Assembly (NCBI GenBank): GCA_000711775.1
Contig: ARYC01000045.1
Coordinates: forward strand, 310,001-374,000
Origin: Oxytricha trifallax
Lineage: Eukaryota > Ciliophora > Spirotrichea > Sporadotrichida > Oxytrichidae
Length of the DNA stretch: 64,000 nucleotides
Direction of reading: 5' to 3'
In this document: one piece after another, positions 39,401 through 48,335 of the stretch
Position numbering within the stretch: the first letter of the stretch is position 1
How the letters are laid out: each line of letters begins with the position of its first letter
Translations under genes and position numbers: made by a program
The notes under the pieces: model-generated
What the model saw: only the letters and a program-made list of their open reading frames with translations
The model's database searches: none
Told to the model about the DNA's origin: nothing

Positions 39401-42400
39401 TGGAATCACTCAATGATCAAATGAAAAGAGTCGAGGCTCAAGAAATGATATCAAGATTCAGAAGTAAGGAAGATCTCTATCGATACCTAACTTTACATGG
39501 TAAGATAACTTGATGACTATTAACATATTATACAGTTGGTTTAATCCTTCCAACGATGGAAGGTACCAAAATTTCATTCTTGAAAGCAATACTTTGTGAG
39601 GAGAAGAAAGCTTTTAAAAATAAAGAGATTAAACTAATCGAAATTCCCAACGACCCTGAGATTTCAGTCACTAATCTTTATGAGGATGCCATGTAAGATG
39701 AGGAAGTGGTAGTTTACCTTCCTACCAAGAAACAACTCTCTAATAAACTCCCAGAGAGGAACTTCTTCTTTGGTGTTCTTGGTACAATAAAAGAGGATTA
39801 TCTCAGAGAAATTATTGAAGAAGCACATAAGAAACGATATTCTATTTCTCCTGAAGACTAGAAGAAGCAAGGCATTCTTATAAGCTCAGCTTGGCTAGAG
39901 GAACTTAAGAAGCATCCTTATCTTTCAAGTAACCTTTGACATATAACTTTGTAGGAAAATCTGGCACTGGTATATATCTTATGAAAGAGCATGCTAAGGT
40001 TCATAGAGAGAGAAAGTCACAGATAATTCATGAAGTGAGCAAGAGACTTTATAAAGATGCTTAAAAGCCAGATGAAATAAACATAGATGCAGGAGCTGGC
40101 ACAAAGAGAAGAAATATGGGCCCAAGCAAGCCATAAGAAGAGGAGAAGAAAGAGAAGCCAAACCCATTTATGGGCCAGTTTAATATGTGAATATATTCAT
40201 TCGTTTAAATCTAAAACTTATTTATAAACATTCATTCTTCCCTTTCTCGCACAAATTGTTGTCTTATCTACGCTCACTCTCTTACAGCTGCTTTGAATCA
40301 AGTCTACTGTATCGATGGGCAAGTCATGCATAAGATGATACAGCAGAAGCTTCTTGTAGTGAGTCTTTATTTAACTCCAGTAGAATTCTATTCCATTAAA
40401 TTAAGGGCTGTAAGGAACGTTGTATACAGGAGTTATGTTTAACTCTTCATAAGCTTTCTTAGACTCCTTAGTCTTATGAACTGATAGGTTATCAACAAAC
40501 AGGATGATCTCTTGGTTGCTATACTTCTCTCTGAGCTTATGTAGGAACTCTATATACTACTCTCGCTTAATAGAGCGAGGGTGAATCACATAACTCTCTA
40601 AGCCTGAATCTTCACTTATACCAGCTAAAATTGCATGAGTGACTACCTTTACTTTTTAGTCATAAACTTCTATGTTATCATACTTCTTGTACCATAACTT
40701 ATTAATAAAAGTGTTGAACGTAAACACAGCTTCATCTGCATGTATGAACTTGATGTTATTATCAATAGCTCTCTGCATTTAATCATATATATAGTTTAAA
40801 TTATTGCTATAAAATGGCACTGTAAAATCAATCACTCTCTTAACTCTGTTGACAGTCTTGAAAGTAATACCATTTCGTCTATAAATATTGGCTATAGTCT
40901 AAAGAGAGATACGCATGTCTGGAAACTTGCGATGAAACATGACAGCTCGTTAGTCAAGAGGAAAGTGAGCCCAATACTTTAATGTCTTAAAGTCACAGAG
41001 ATAGTCAATATGGACCTGTGAGAACTTTTATTTTCTTGCAGGATGTTTTCAAGAGCCTGAGTTATAATGTTAAACAGCTAACAAGCAATGATACCTAACA
41101 GTTGGGGCACTCTTGTGTAGGAGTCTTGCTATGGCTGTATAATTCAACACTGGTTTGACTTAGTCTATATTAATACTTGTACCATACCTAAGCTTAAGCA
41201 GTAAATCTAAATATTACTCATCATAAATAGACCCTAAATTTCGCTAATTTCTATTTCTCATTTTACAAATTGGCCTAATTTCTCTACTAACCCCAATAAG
41301 ACCCCAACTATACCCTACAAATCAAAGCACTTATAAACCTCACTAAGGGGTTTTGGGGTTTTGAATCTATTGTTATTTCTAAGCATGTCAATTTTCTCCA
41401 TATATTATGGAGATTATTTATTAATAAATGGATGATTTAAGGCATGATCAATAGAAATTCGCATTTCAGGATCATAATGTAGCAGTTTACTTAGAAAGTC
41501 AATCAAAACCCCAAAACCCTTTCAGTAGTTTGATTGAGTTTTTGATTGATAAAAGTAGACTATTAGTGCATACTTTATTAGGATTTTAATAGGGTTTATG
41601 TAGGGGTTTAATGTTTAAATAATACTAATTTAAGTGAGTATATGCGGGGTTTGGGGTCAGTTTATGACAGTGAGTATCAGTTTATGACAGTGAGTATATA
41701 GATTTAATGTTTAAGTTGCGATATGGATGTGATGAATATAGTGAATAACTCAAGCCTGTTCTGAATTATACGTCAATAGCAAGGCTACTCCATAAATCTC
41801 CAGCAACTGTGAGGTCTCACTGTCTATTAGCATTGAATTTAGAGAGATATCATCTTAATTCTAAGCCTAAGAGATCCTTAAAATTTTTGCAGCATCATAT
41901 TGAATATCTTGTTAATGATAAGACTCTTAAATACTGGGCTCATTTCTCTCTAGCCTAGAGGGCTGTGATGTTTCATCGCCAATTTCCTGAGCTTCACATA
42001 TCTGCTTAATCGATAGCTAACATATATAAAAAGAACGGAATATCTTACAAGACAGTCAATCGCATTAAGAGAGTGATTGACTTTAATGTTCCATTTTATA
42101 AGACTAATTTAAATTATATATTCGATTAAATGCAGAGGTCTTAAGAGCATAATATATAGTTCATACACGCTGATGAAGCTGTATTTACATTCAATACCTT
42201 TACATTAAGGTCTTGGTACAAGAGGTATAGTAATATAGAAGTTTATGACTTAAAGATTTAGGTGTAAACTCATGCTATTCTTTTTGGAATAAGTGAAGAT
42301 AGTGGCTTCGAGACTTATGTTATTCACCCTCGTTCTATAAACACTGAATAATATATTAAATTCTTGCAATAACTCAGAGATAAGTAAGTACGCTGACTAA

Positions 42401-45400
42401 GAGATTATTCTATTCGTTGATAACTTGTCAGTTCATAAAACTAAAGACTCAAGGAAAGAATATGAAAGGCTAAATATAACACCTGTATTTAATGTTCCTT
42501 ACAGCCCTTAGTTCAATGGAATTGAATATAATGGGAGTTTATTGAAAGGTCATTATAAGAAATTGCTGCTCTACCATCTGATGCATGATTTAAAGATAGA
42601 TACAGTCGATTTTATTAAGAGTGCTGCTAAGAGAGTCAGCGATGAGAAAGCTAAAGTATGCGCAAGAGAAGGGAGATTTTGTGTTTATAAATAAGTTTTA
42701 GATTTAAACGAATGAATAAGTTCACATATTAAATTTTCCCGTAAAGGGATTTGGCTTCTCTTTCTTTTCTTCCTCTTAAGGCTGCTTGGGCCCATGTTTC
42801 TTCTCTTAGTGCCAGCCCCTGCATCTATGTTCATCTCGTCTGGCTTTTAGAAATCCTTGTAGACTCTCTTACTTAATTCATGCTTTACCTGTGATTTTCT
42901 CTCTCTGTTTAACTTGCTGCGCTCTTTCATCAAGTATATTGGAGTTCCAGGTTTTTCTATAAAGTTAGAAGACTAAGCTTACTTGAGATGAAAGGATGCT
43001 TTTGAAGTTCCTACAGCCAGGTGTCACTTATTTTAATACCTTGCTTCTCTTTTTCTTCAGGAGAGATACTGTAGCGTTTCTTATGAGCTTCTTATATAAC
43101 TTCATTTAAGTACTAAGGTTTTAGAGTTGCAAGAACACCGAAGAAGAAGTTTCTCTCAGGCAGCTTATTAGAGAGCTACGTCCGGATCACTCATAGCATC
43201 GTTATATAGATTTGTCACTGATATTTTAGGGTAGTTAGGTATCTCTATCATCCTAATTTCATTAGACTTATAAGCTTTTTTCTCTTCACTCAGTAAGGCT
43301 TTTAAGAATGAGATTTTAGTTCCCTCCTAAGTCGGCAAGAACAATCCAACTATAATGGATTTATTAATCTTACTTAAGAACTTACCTTGCTATACCAAAT
43401 ATCTATAAAGGTCCTCTTTACTTCGAAATTTTCCTATTAAATCTTGAGATTAAATTCTCTTCATTGCATCATTCATAGACTCCATCTTGCTTCCTCTTTC
43501 TAGAAATGTTAATGAAATTTAAAATTATGGATATCCATTCTAAGTTTATTAAAATCTTACTACTAAATAGGGAGGACCTACTGGAGGTCAACCTTGAAAA
43601 GATATGCGGAGAAGCATTGAAAAACTTGCTCCAAGTTTCACAGATTGATTTCCATTTTTATCAAACTATCTCCATTAAATTGCTCCTAATAATGTTTAAT
43701 TATTTTAGGAGGTCCTCCAAATTAAGTTCAAACTTGATTTGGAGGACCTCCTATAGAAACAAAACTTCATTAGGAGTATTTTAATTTACTAAAATGTATA
43801 AAATTCTCATAAAATATGTCAACTTACAGTTTTTTATGGTTAGTTCATTTTCTTACCTCTCAGCAAAGAATCTACCAGAGTGCCTTATACTCTCCTATTA
43901 TAATTTATCAAGGTATATTATATCATTATTATAATATAATATATCAGAAAACTAAAATGAGCGCTAACCTTTTGAGAAGAGCGGCATTACTTGGATCAAG
44001 CCAATAAAAGTTATCATTCCAGCAACCAAGAAAAGTAGAGACCAGAGACGCTTGTACTCAGTGGAGCCTACTTATGACAACTTTGACCAGTCTAGCTTTG
44101 AGATTTAAATATAAGTTAAGTAGGAGGTTATCATAGAAGCTGTGTAAATTGAGGAGGAGGTTAAACAACCCTCCATAGAGCATTAATAAATACCAGCCAA
44201 AGTTGACTATTAATGCAAAGAATGCAATAAAGTTTTCCCTTACAAGTCAACTTATAAGAGACACTTGAGAGATATACACAACGATATGCCAAGGTTATAT
44301 CTCAAGCATTAAAAGAAAGATGGGAAGTATGTCTGTGAGTTCTGTGAGAAGCCATATTCTCATACTAGAGACCTCAAAGTGCACTTAAAGAAAAAGCACA
44401 ATTAAAGTTTTGTCTTTATTCATGAACCCACAGGGAATAGATTCCTCTAAAAAAGAAGATCAAGAAACCCAGTGAAGTCTCTTAGAGTTGAAGTCTAGAA
44501 GTAAGTTAAAATGAAGAAAGCAGTCAAGAACTTTCCAGTCTCTGAAATCAATAAAATCATGTTTAAATAGTGGCAATGAAGATTCCCATATTAAAAATTA
44601 TTGACTTAGATTCTTGCCTAGAAAGTTACCTTACTCTTGATTAAAAAATAGAGAAGAGAGTCATTACAGATGACTAATATGCTTACAAGATATATCCTTT
44701 CAATTACTTCCTTGCAGATGACAAGTTCCAAATGGAATTTGCTAATGGATATTATGCTTTTTAAAAGGCAAAGTTAAATGAGTCATATCTAGAAATGACT
44801 TCCAGAGAATTCTTATCTGACAATAGATGTCAGAGATAAATTAGCTAGATAGTATAGCAGATAGTTGAAGGGATTGAAGAGCTTCATAAGTTAGGTTATG
44901 TACATAGAGACTTAAAGTCAGAGAACATCATGATGAACTATCAGCCTCTTAGAGTTTATATTATTGACTTCAACAGAACTCAAAGAGTGCAAGTCTCTGC
45001 ATTAGATATGTTTACGGCACTCCAGGATATTTCCCAGAGAGAGAGGATTGGAGAGATGAAGACACTTAATGGGATATCCGGGCTCTAGCAGTAATAATCA
45101 TAGAGAGCGACATGCCAAGAAACGATTACTTTAGCTGCAGGGCGAGAGAGATTCTATGCAGAGAATCAAGCAATATCTCGAAAAAAATAAAATAAATGGA
45201 GGTCTCAGAGAACTTGCATACTAAACTATCATCAAGCCAAGCTAAGAGAATTAACAAACAATAGAAACAATCAAACATCAACTAAGAAAGATAAAATTCA
45301 GAGAACTGCCACATGACTCTAAGCTTATGTTTGTGTGAAATATTTAAAAAACTCGCTTGTTATACTAACTTAAATTACTAATATTTAAACATTAAACCCC

Positions 45401-46976
45401 TTCATAAACCCTATTAAAACCCTAATAAAGTATGCACTAATAGTCTACTTTTATCAATCAAAAACTCAATCAAACTACTGAAAGGGTTTTGGGGTTTTGA
45501 ATGCAGCTACGAAAGTTATTATGATGAATGCCTTCAATAATAGATTTTATAATTCATAAAATGTTTATATATAAGCTACTACTAATATCCAAGTTAGTTT
45601 AAAGTCTAATGAGTCCTTAATTAATATTGTCAGTTAGCTCGTCTCTATCCTTCCCAAAGAAAGGTGGTGTTCCGAGTAGCGCTTCAAACATAGAGACACC
45701 GAGACTCCACATATCGACTTTATAGTTGTAATATTACCCATTTAGTACTTCTGGAGCCATATTTAGTGGTGTACCGCATTAAGTTTTAGTTTATTCATTA
45801 ATTCCTAAGATCGTTGAGAATCCAAAGTCGGCAAGTTTGACCTTAACTCGTCCTTAACTTAGTGGCTTCTAGTAAAATTTATTAGAGAGATCTTGAGGGT
45901 AATCACAAAAGTGAAGCAAAATATTAGCGTTTTTTATATCTCTGTGTACTGCTCTAATTCTTTGCATTTCTTGCATAGCTATTATTATGATAAAATTAAA
46001 TCAAAATCTTTTGAGTTCTCATAAAGTTATCAAAAAATATTTTTGATTTCGACCCTACTATAAACTTTTTTAATTTTGAATAGCAACACTTGTTAAAATA
46101 TAATTCTTAATTCTTCTTCTGTAAGTACAAGCTTTTTCTCTAGATATGTTTCAAGGTCCCCTCCATTGCAGTACTCAAGTATTAGGTAAAAATGATTCTT
46201 AGTTTTGAACTTGTCAACTAATTTAATTATGTGGGGGCTCTTTAAATTATCCAGAATTTAAATTTCATCATGGAGATTCTTCCAACTCTTTCTATTCATC
46301 TTTTATATTTCAAATACTTTACAAGCAAAAATCTCTTCTGTTATAAGATTTTAATATTGTAGAAATACATTTGAATTTGGAAAATTAATTATAATTAAAT
46401 TAAATATAAATCAAAATCGTGGCAGTTAAAGTTGGCCAATTTAAACGATCTAGGGCTCATTCGATAGAGAATTCAAAATTAGCTGGACTTTATTATTGGC
46501 GGTACTATTTTATCGCATCCCTGGAGCGAGATAACTCGACTTTAATTAAACTCATCTTAATTCATTAAATTATACCCTCACATTAAAGTCGAGTTATCTC
46601 GCTCCAGGGATGCGATAAAATAGTACCGCCAATAATAAAGTCCAGCTAATTTTGAATTCTCTATCGAATGAGCCCAAGATCGTTCAAATTGGCCAACTTT
46701 AACTGCCACGATTTTGATTTATATTTAATTTAATTATAATTAATTCAAATGTATTTCTACAATATTAAGTGAATTTTTCATTAAATCCTTGTAAAAAATA
46801 AATTAATTTAATGTATAATTGTTTAATAAATGAAAATATCTCTGTCCTTTAGTTAAAAAATAAAAAATAAAATAATAAAGAGAGTTTATTAATCCCCTAT
46901 TTTTGCACTTATATACTGAAGAAAACATGCCGCTTCCTATTTCATTTAATAACAAATACGCTCCAATCTACCTCAT
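36484..46976 (-). CDS. ULK/ATG1-like protein kinase, split by TBE-B and TBE-C
   Basis: Seen, N to C: start MRQIGAYLLLNEIGSGMFSS at 46976 (glycine loop), IFACKVFEIQKM with the ATP lysine near 46300, hinge FYLILEYCNGGDLETYL, catalytic loop AVHRDIKNANILL near 45910, KLADFGFSTIL, CGTPLNMAPEVL, VDMWSLGVSMFEALLGTPPF. TBE-C lies at RSCI/DFLSKLL and TBE-B 140 bp later after LRNNNRF. The domain closes with DPEMRISIDHALNHPFINK. The tail (FFEMRKSSDDLRVGQYFDES, then an acidic Ser-rich end) runs to TGA, complement of 36484-36486. The CGTPLxMAPE and WSLGVxxxEALLGTPPF strings resemble ULK/ATG1 kinases, which start autophagy or act in flagella. A 418-bp palindrome and more IESs lie in the N-lobe, where one join near 46,000-46,080 remains unresolved. 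About 8.1 of 10.5 kb is transposon. Confidence 0.75.
37245..37329 (+). repeat. TBE-B left terminal inverted repeat
   Basis: 85 bp, mirror of 41279-41363. The outer 17 bp are a perfect CAAAACCCCAAAACCCC; the inner sequence is unlike TBE-A and TBE-C. Confidence 0.9.
37384..38832 (-). CDS. TBE-B 57-kDa protein: C2H2 zinc fingers plus atypical kinase domain, intact
   Basis: One open frame of 482 residues from MAANLNRKAVSLG to HKDKQIKFV, TGA complement of 37384-37386. Residues about 80-150 hold two C2H2 fingers (FQCDECQNFF...HIKEMH and YQCTTCMKSY...HMQKHH). The C-terminal half is kinase-like: helix with YIILREAHKR, catalytic loop LGYVHRDLKPENVML, then VVIDFNRAIR, GTPGYFP, QWDVWAVAAIILE. The metal-binding DFG is DFN here, and no clear glycine-rich loop is visible. 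In Oxytricha this protein is encoded by all TBEs and its role in transposition or excision is unproven. The intact frame suggests constraint. Confidence 0.85.
39400..40190 (+). CDS. TBE-B 22-kDa-type protein, intact with two introns
   Basis: Start MESLNDQMKRVEAQEM. Intron 1 is 39500-39535 (GTAAGA...TACAG) and intron 2 is 39929-39954 (GTAACC...TGTAG). The spliced frame is about 242 residues and ends PNPFMGQFNM at TGA 40188-40190. Blocks GLILPTMEGTKISFLKA, LPERNFFFGVLGTI and DAGAGTKRRNMGPSKP recur in TBE-A and TBE-C. There is no known domain; it is lysine-rich at the C-terminus. Function unknown, a constant member of the TBE gene set. Confidence 0.8.
40197..41261 (-). CDS. TBE-B 42-kDa transposase (DDE) with one in-frame TGA
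   Basis: Start MRNRNQRNLGSIYDEQYL at 41261. N-terminal DNA-binding-like helices include NYTAIARLLHKSAPTVRYH. Catalytic blocks are FIHADEAVFTFN (D), ILFVDNLSVHKT (D) and PYSPQFNGIEFYWS (E), in Tc1/mariner order. It ends YKQVLDLNE, TGA complement of 40197-40199, for about 354 codons, the expected size for the TBE transposase. The only defect is a TGA in NSGS-KHPARK near 41055. TBE transposases are known to act in germline DNA elimination in Oxytricha; whether this copy makes protein depends on that codon. Confidence 0.85.
41364..41503 (-). other. 140-bp kinase coding segment (MDS) between two TBEs
   Basis: Encodes DFLSKLLHYDPEMRISIDHA and LNHPFINK, the last helix block of the host kinase. It is flanked on both sides by AAT duplications of different TBEs, the sequence of one ending 140 bp from the start of the other. 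Confidence 0.9.
41642..42715 (+). pseudogene. TBE-C 42-kDa transposase, frameshifted
   Basis: ATG at 41642 leads into a 20-bp tandem duplication (CAGTTTATGACAGTGAGTAT twice), which shifts the frame at once. The long middle frame then runs LMFKLRYGCDEY through FIHADEAVFTFN to TEQYIKFLQQLRDKQ, where a second small insertion near 42390 shifts it again. The end holds ILFVDNLSVHKT and PYSPQFNGIEYNGS, in which the Trp of the YWG block is Asn. TGA at 42713-42715. Confidence 0.85.
42722..43485 (-). pseudogene. TBE-C 22-kDa-type ORF, broken
   Basis: Start MESMNDAMKRIQSQ at 43485, intron near 43347-43383, GLFLPTQEGTKISFLKALL, and an intact LSEEKKAYKSNEIR where TBE-A is shifted. A deletion near 43170 removes the segment before LPERNFFF. 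The end at 42722 matches the other copies. Confidence 0.8.
43957..45338 (+). pseudogene. TBE-C zinc-finger/kinase ORF, broken
   Basis: MSANLLRRAALLG start, a missing G near 44064 relative to TBE-A, then fingers YQCKECNKVF/HLRDIH and YVCEFCEKPY/HLKKKH, catalytic loop GYVHRDLKSENIMM and IIDFNRTQRVQ, ending at TGA 45336-45338. An alternative upstream ATG at 43816 is open in frame. DFN replaces DFG as in the other two copies. Confidence 0.8.
46351..46768. mobile_element. Palindromic foldback element in the kinase N-lobe
   Basis: Seen: 418 bp of two near-perfect inverted arms of about 190 bp (46351-46541 and 46577-46768) with a loop of about 35 bp. The outer ends are TTAATATTGTAGAAATAC and its complement, so a palindromic TTAA sits at each limit and could be a target duplication. 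It lies between coding segments carrying the glycine loop and the ATP lysine of the kinase, so it must be eliminated. The arms resemble a single-copy stretch at about 47990-48190. Confidence 0.85.
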
Positions 46977-47989
46977 GCAATTATGGTATGTTTTGAAATG
47001 ATTAATTAATATTTTTAAGATTATTATTCGGTATAAGGTAAAGTTAGAAAATTTATTGGAAAATTTACTAATATATTATAATTCCACCTTAAATATTATT
47101 GATAAATGTAAGGTATATTTAATTATTTTAAAGCCCGCATATTAAAGTTCACCATCAAATAATTTTAATATTTCAAAATTAATAGAAATGTAGTTAGGGG
47201 GATTAGAAATTAATCATTTTATAGTTTATTTATTTATTTATTTAATTAATTTAAATACACAAAGAATTTTACTTATAATAAAAACCTATTTTTCACTATT
47301 ATATAATAATTATCTATTTTGATAAGATAGAAAATATGTTACCCCTCCTGTAAATGTTTTATGCTAATAAAATTTATACGTGATTCTCACTTAATAAATT
47401 ATATAAATTTGACCGAGTTATTAATGACCAGGTTCAAATGTAGAGCCATTTGGCAAACAATTATAATGTTTATTTTTCAAATGTAGGAGTTTATTAGTAA
47501 AAAGATTAGTAACATAATAATTTCTGATAGAAATAAACTAAAAATTATACTCGTATTTTCCAGATAAAAAATAGTTAAATATTTCATAAAATAAATTGTG
47601 GAGATTAATGCTCTATGTTTATTTTAATTTGATCGTAAAATAAAAAATTGTAATTATATGTTAAGAATATTTTTTAATTAATTTGTTAACATTAAAGGAA
47701 GATCATTAAATTTATGTTTAATCTTTTTTACTATTAAATTATATTTATATAATTCTACCCTAAAATAATGATAGTGATAGTTTGAGGTGGTAAATATCAT
47801 ATAGTCACTTTAATAGATAAAATTATGAATTTTAAGATAAAAAAATATGATATTTAACTTGAGAAATCTAATTGTAAGAAATCCGTGAATACAGTCCTCT
47901 TTATCACTTTGAATTTAAAAATCTTAGTCAAGCTAACTAAGGGGTTGGGAAGAAATAGAGAACAAAAATATTAAAACTCAGTAATATTG
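46977..47989. other. AT-rich intergenic region
   Basis: About 1 kb upstream of the ULK-like kinase. No sustained open frame or repeat is visible apart from general AT-richness. Confidence 0.45.
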
Positions 47990-48335
47990 TAGGAAAAAAT
48001 TTGATATAGAAATAAAGATTAAATTAATTAAATATCAAAATTATGGCAGTTATCAAATCAAAATTGACTCAAAAATTCAAATCTAAACTGATTCTCCGGT
48101 AGATCCCGCAATTTAAGCTGGACTATACTATTGGCAATATTCCTGAATCATCCCTGAAAGCGATATATTTTGATTTTGAGGTAACTCCCAAATGATAATA
48201 AAGAATTTTTCTCGCTTAGGAGAAGATAAAAATTCAATATAGCAATAACAACCACAGCCTCCTTTTAATGCACCATCCATAGAGTATAATATTGTTCGGT
48301 TTTGGTTTCCAAAAGCATAACTGAAAGTAATAAAT
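47990..48335 (-). other. Diverged single-arm relative of the palindrome, with an ORF-like stretch
   Basis: Plus-strand 47990-48190 aligns by eye with one arm of the 46351-46768 palindrome. Shared words include ATGGCAGTTA/GTGGCAGTTA, AGCTGGACT, CTATTGGC/TTATTGGC and CATCCCTG. Read on the minus strand, about 85 codons from 48330 lack TGA (ILYSMDGALKGGCGCYCYIE, then QEYCQQYSPAQIAG). The palindrome arm gives a partly parallel reading (QYRQQQSPANFEF). I do not recognise the protein. It may be an orphan MDS or a remnant of the parent of the palindrome. Confidence 0.45.

Larger units (their letters stand above)
37245..41363 (-). mobile_element. TBE-B: well-preserved telomere-bearing transposon in a kinase gene
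   Basis: Seen: 4,119 bp, 85-bp inverted repeats (37245-37329 and 41279-41363) starting with a perfect CAAAACCCCAAAACCCC, and target duplication AAT at 37242-37244 and 41364-41366. It contains a complete zinc-finger/kinase ORF (minus), a complete 22-kDa ORF with two short introns (plus) and a transposase ORF with one internal TGA (minus). Inverted-repeat and protein sequences differ strongly from TBE-A and TBE-C, so it belongs to another TBE lineage. Removal with one AAT leaves LRNNNRF-TQSTNLQ in frame in the kinase. It is the best candidate here for a recently active copy. Confidence 0.95.
41504..45499 (+). mobile_element. TBE-C: decayed telomere-bearing transposon in the same kinase gene
   Basis: Seen: 3,996 bp, about 133-bp inverted repeats (41504-41636 and 45367-45499) starting CAAAACCCCAAAACCCT, with AAT at 41501-41503 and 45500-45502. 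Gene order is transposase (plus), 22-kDa (minus), zinc-finger/kinase (plus), so it lies opposite to TBE-A and TBE-B. Repeats and proteins are very close to TBE-A. All three ORFs have frame breaks. Removal with one AAT leaves NNFRSCI-DFLSKLL in frame in the kinase. Confidence 0.95.

Noticed and set aside
46351-46768. Palindrome as a structural RNA gene or terminator
   Set aside because: It separates two MDSs of a kinase N-lobe and must be eliminated, and its size and TTAA ends fit an inserted element better.
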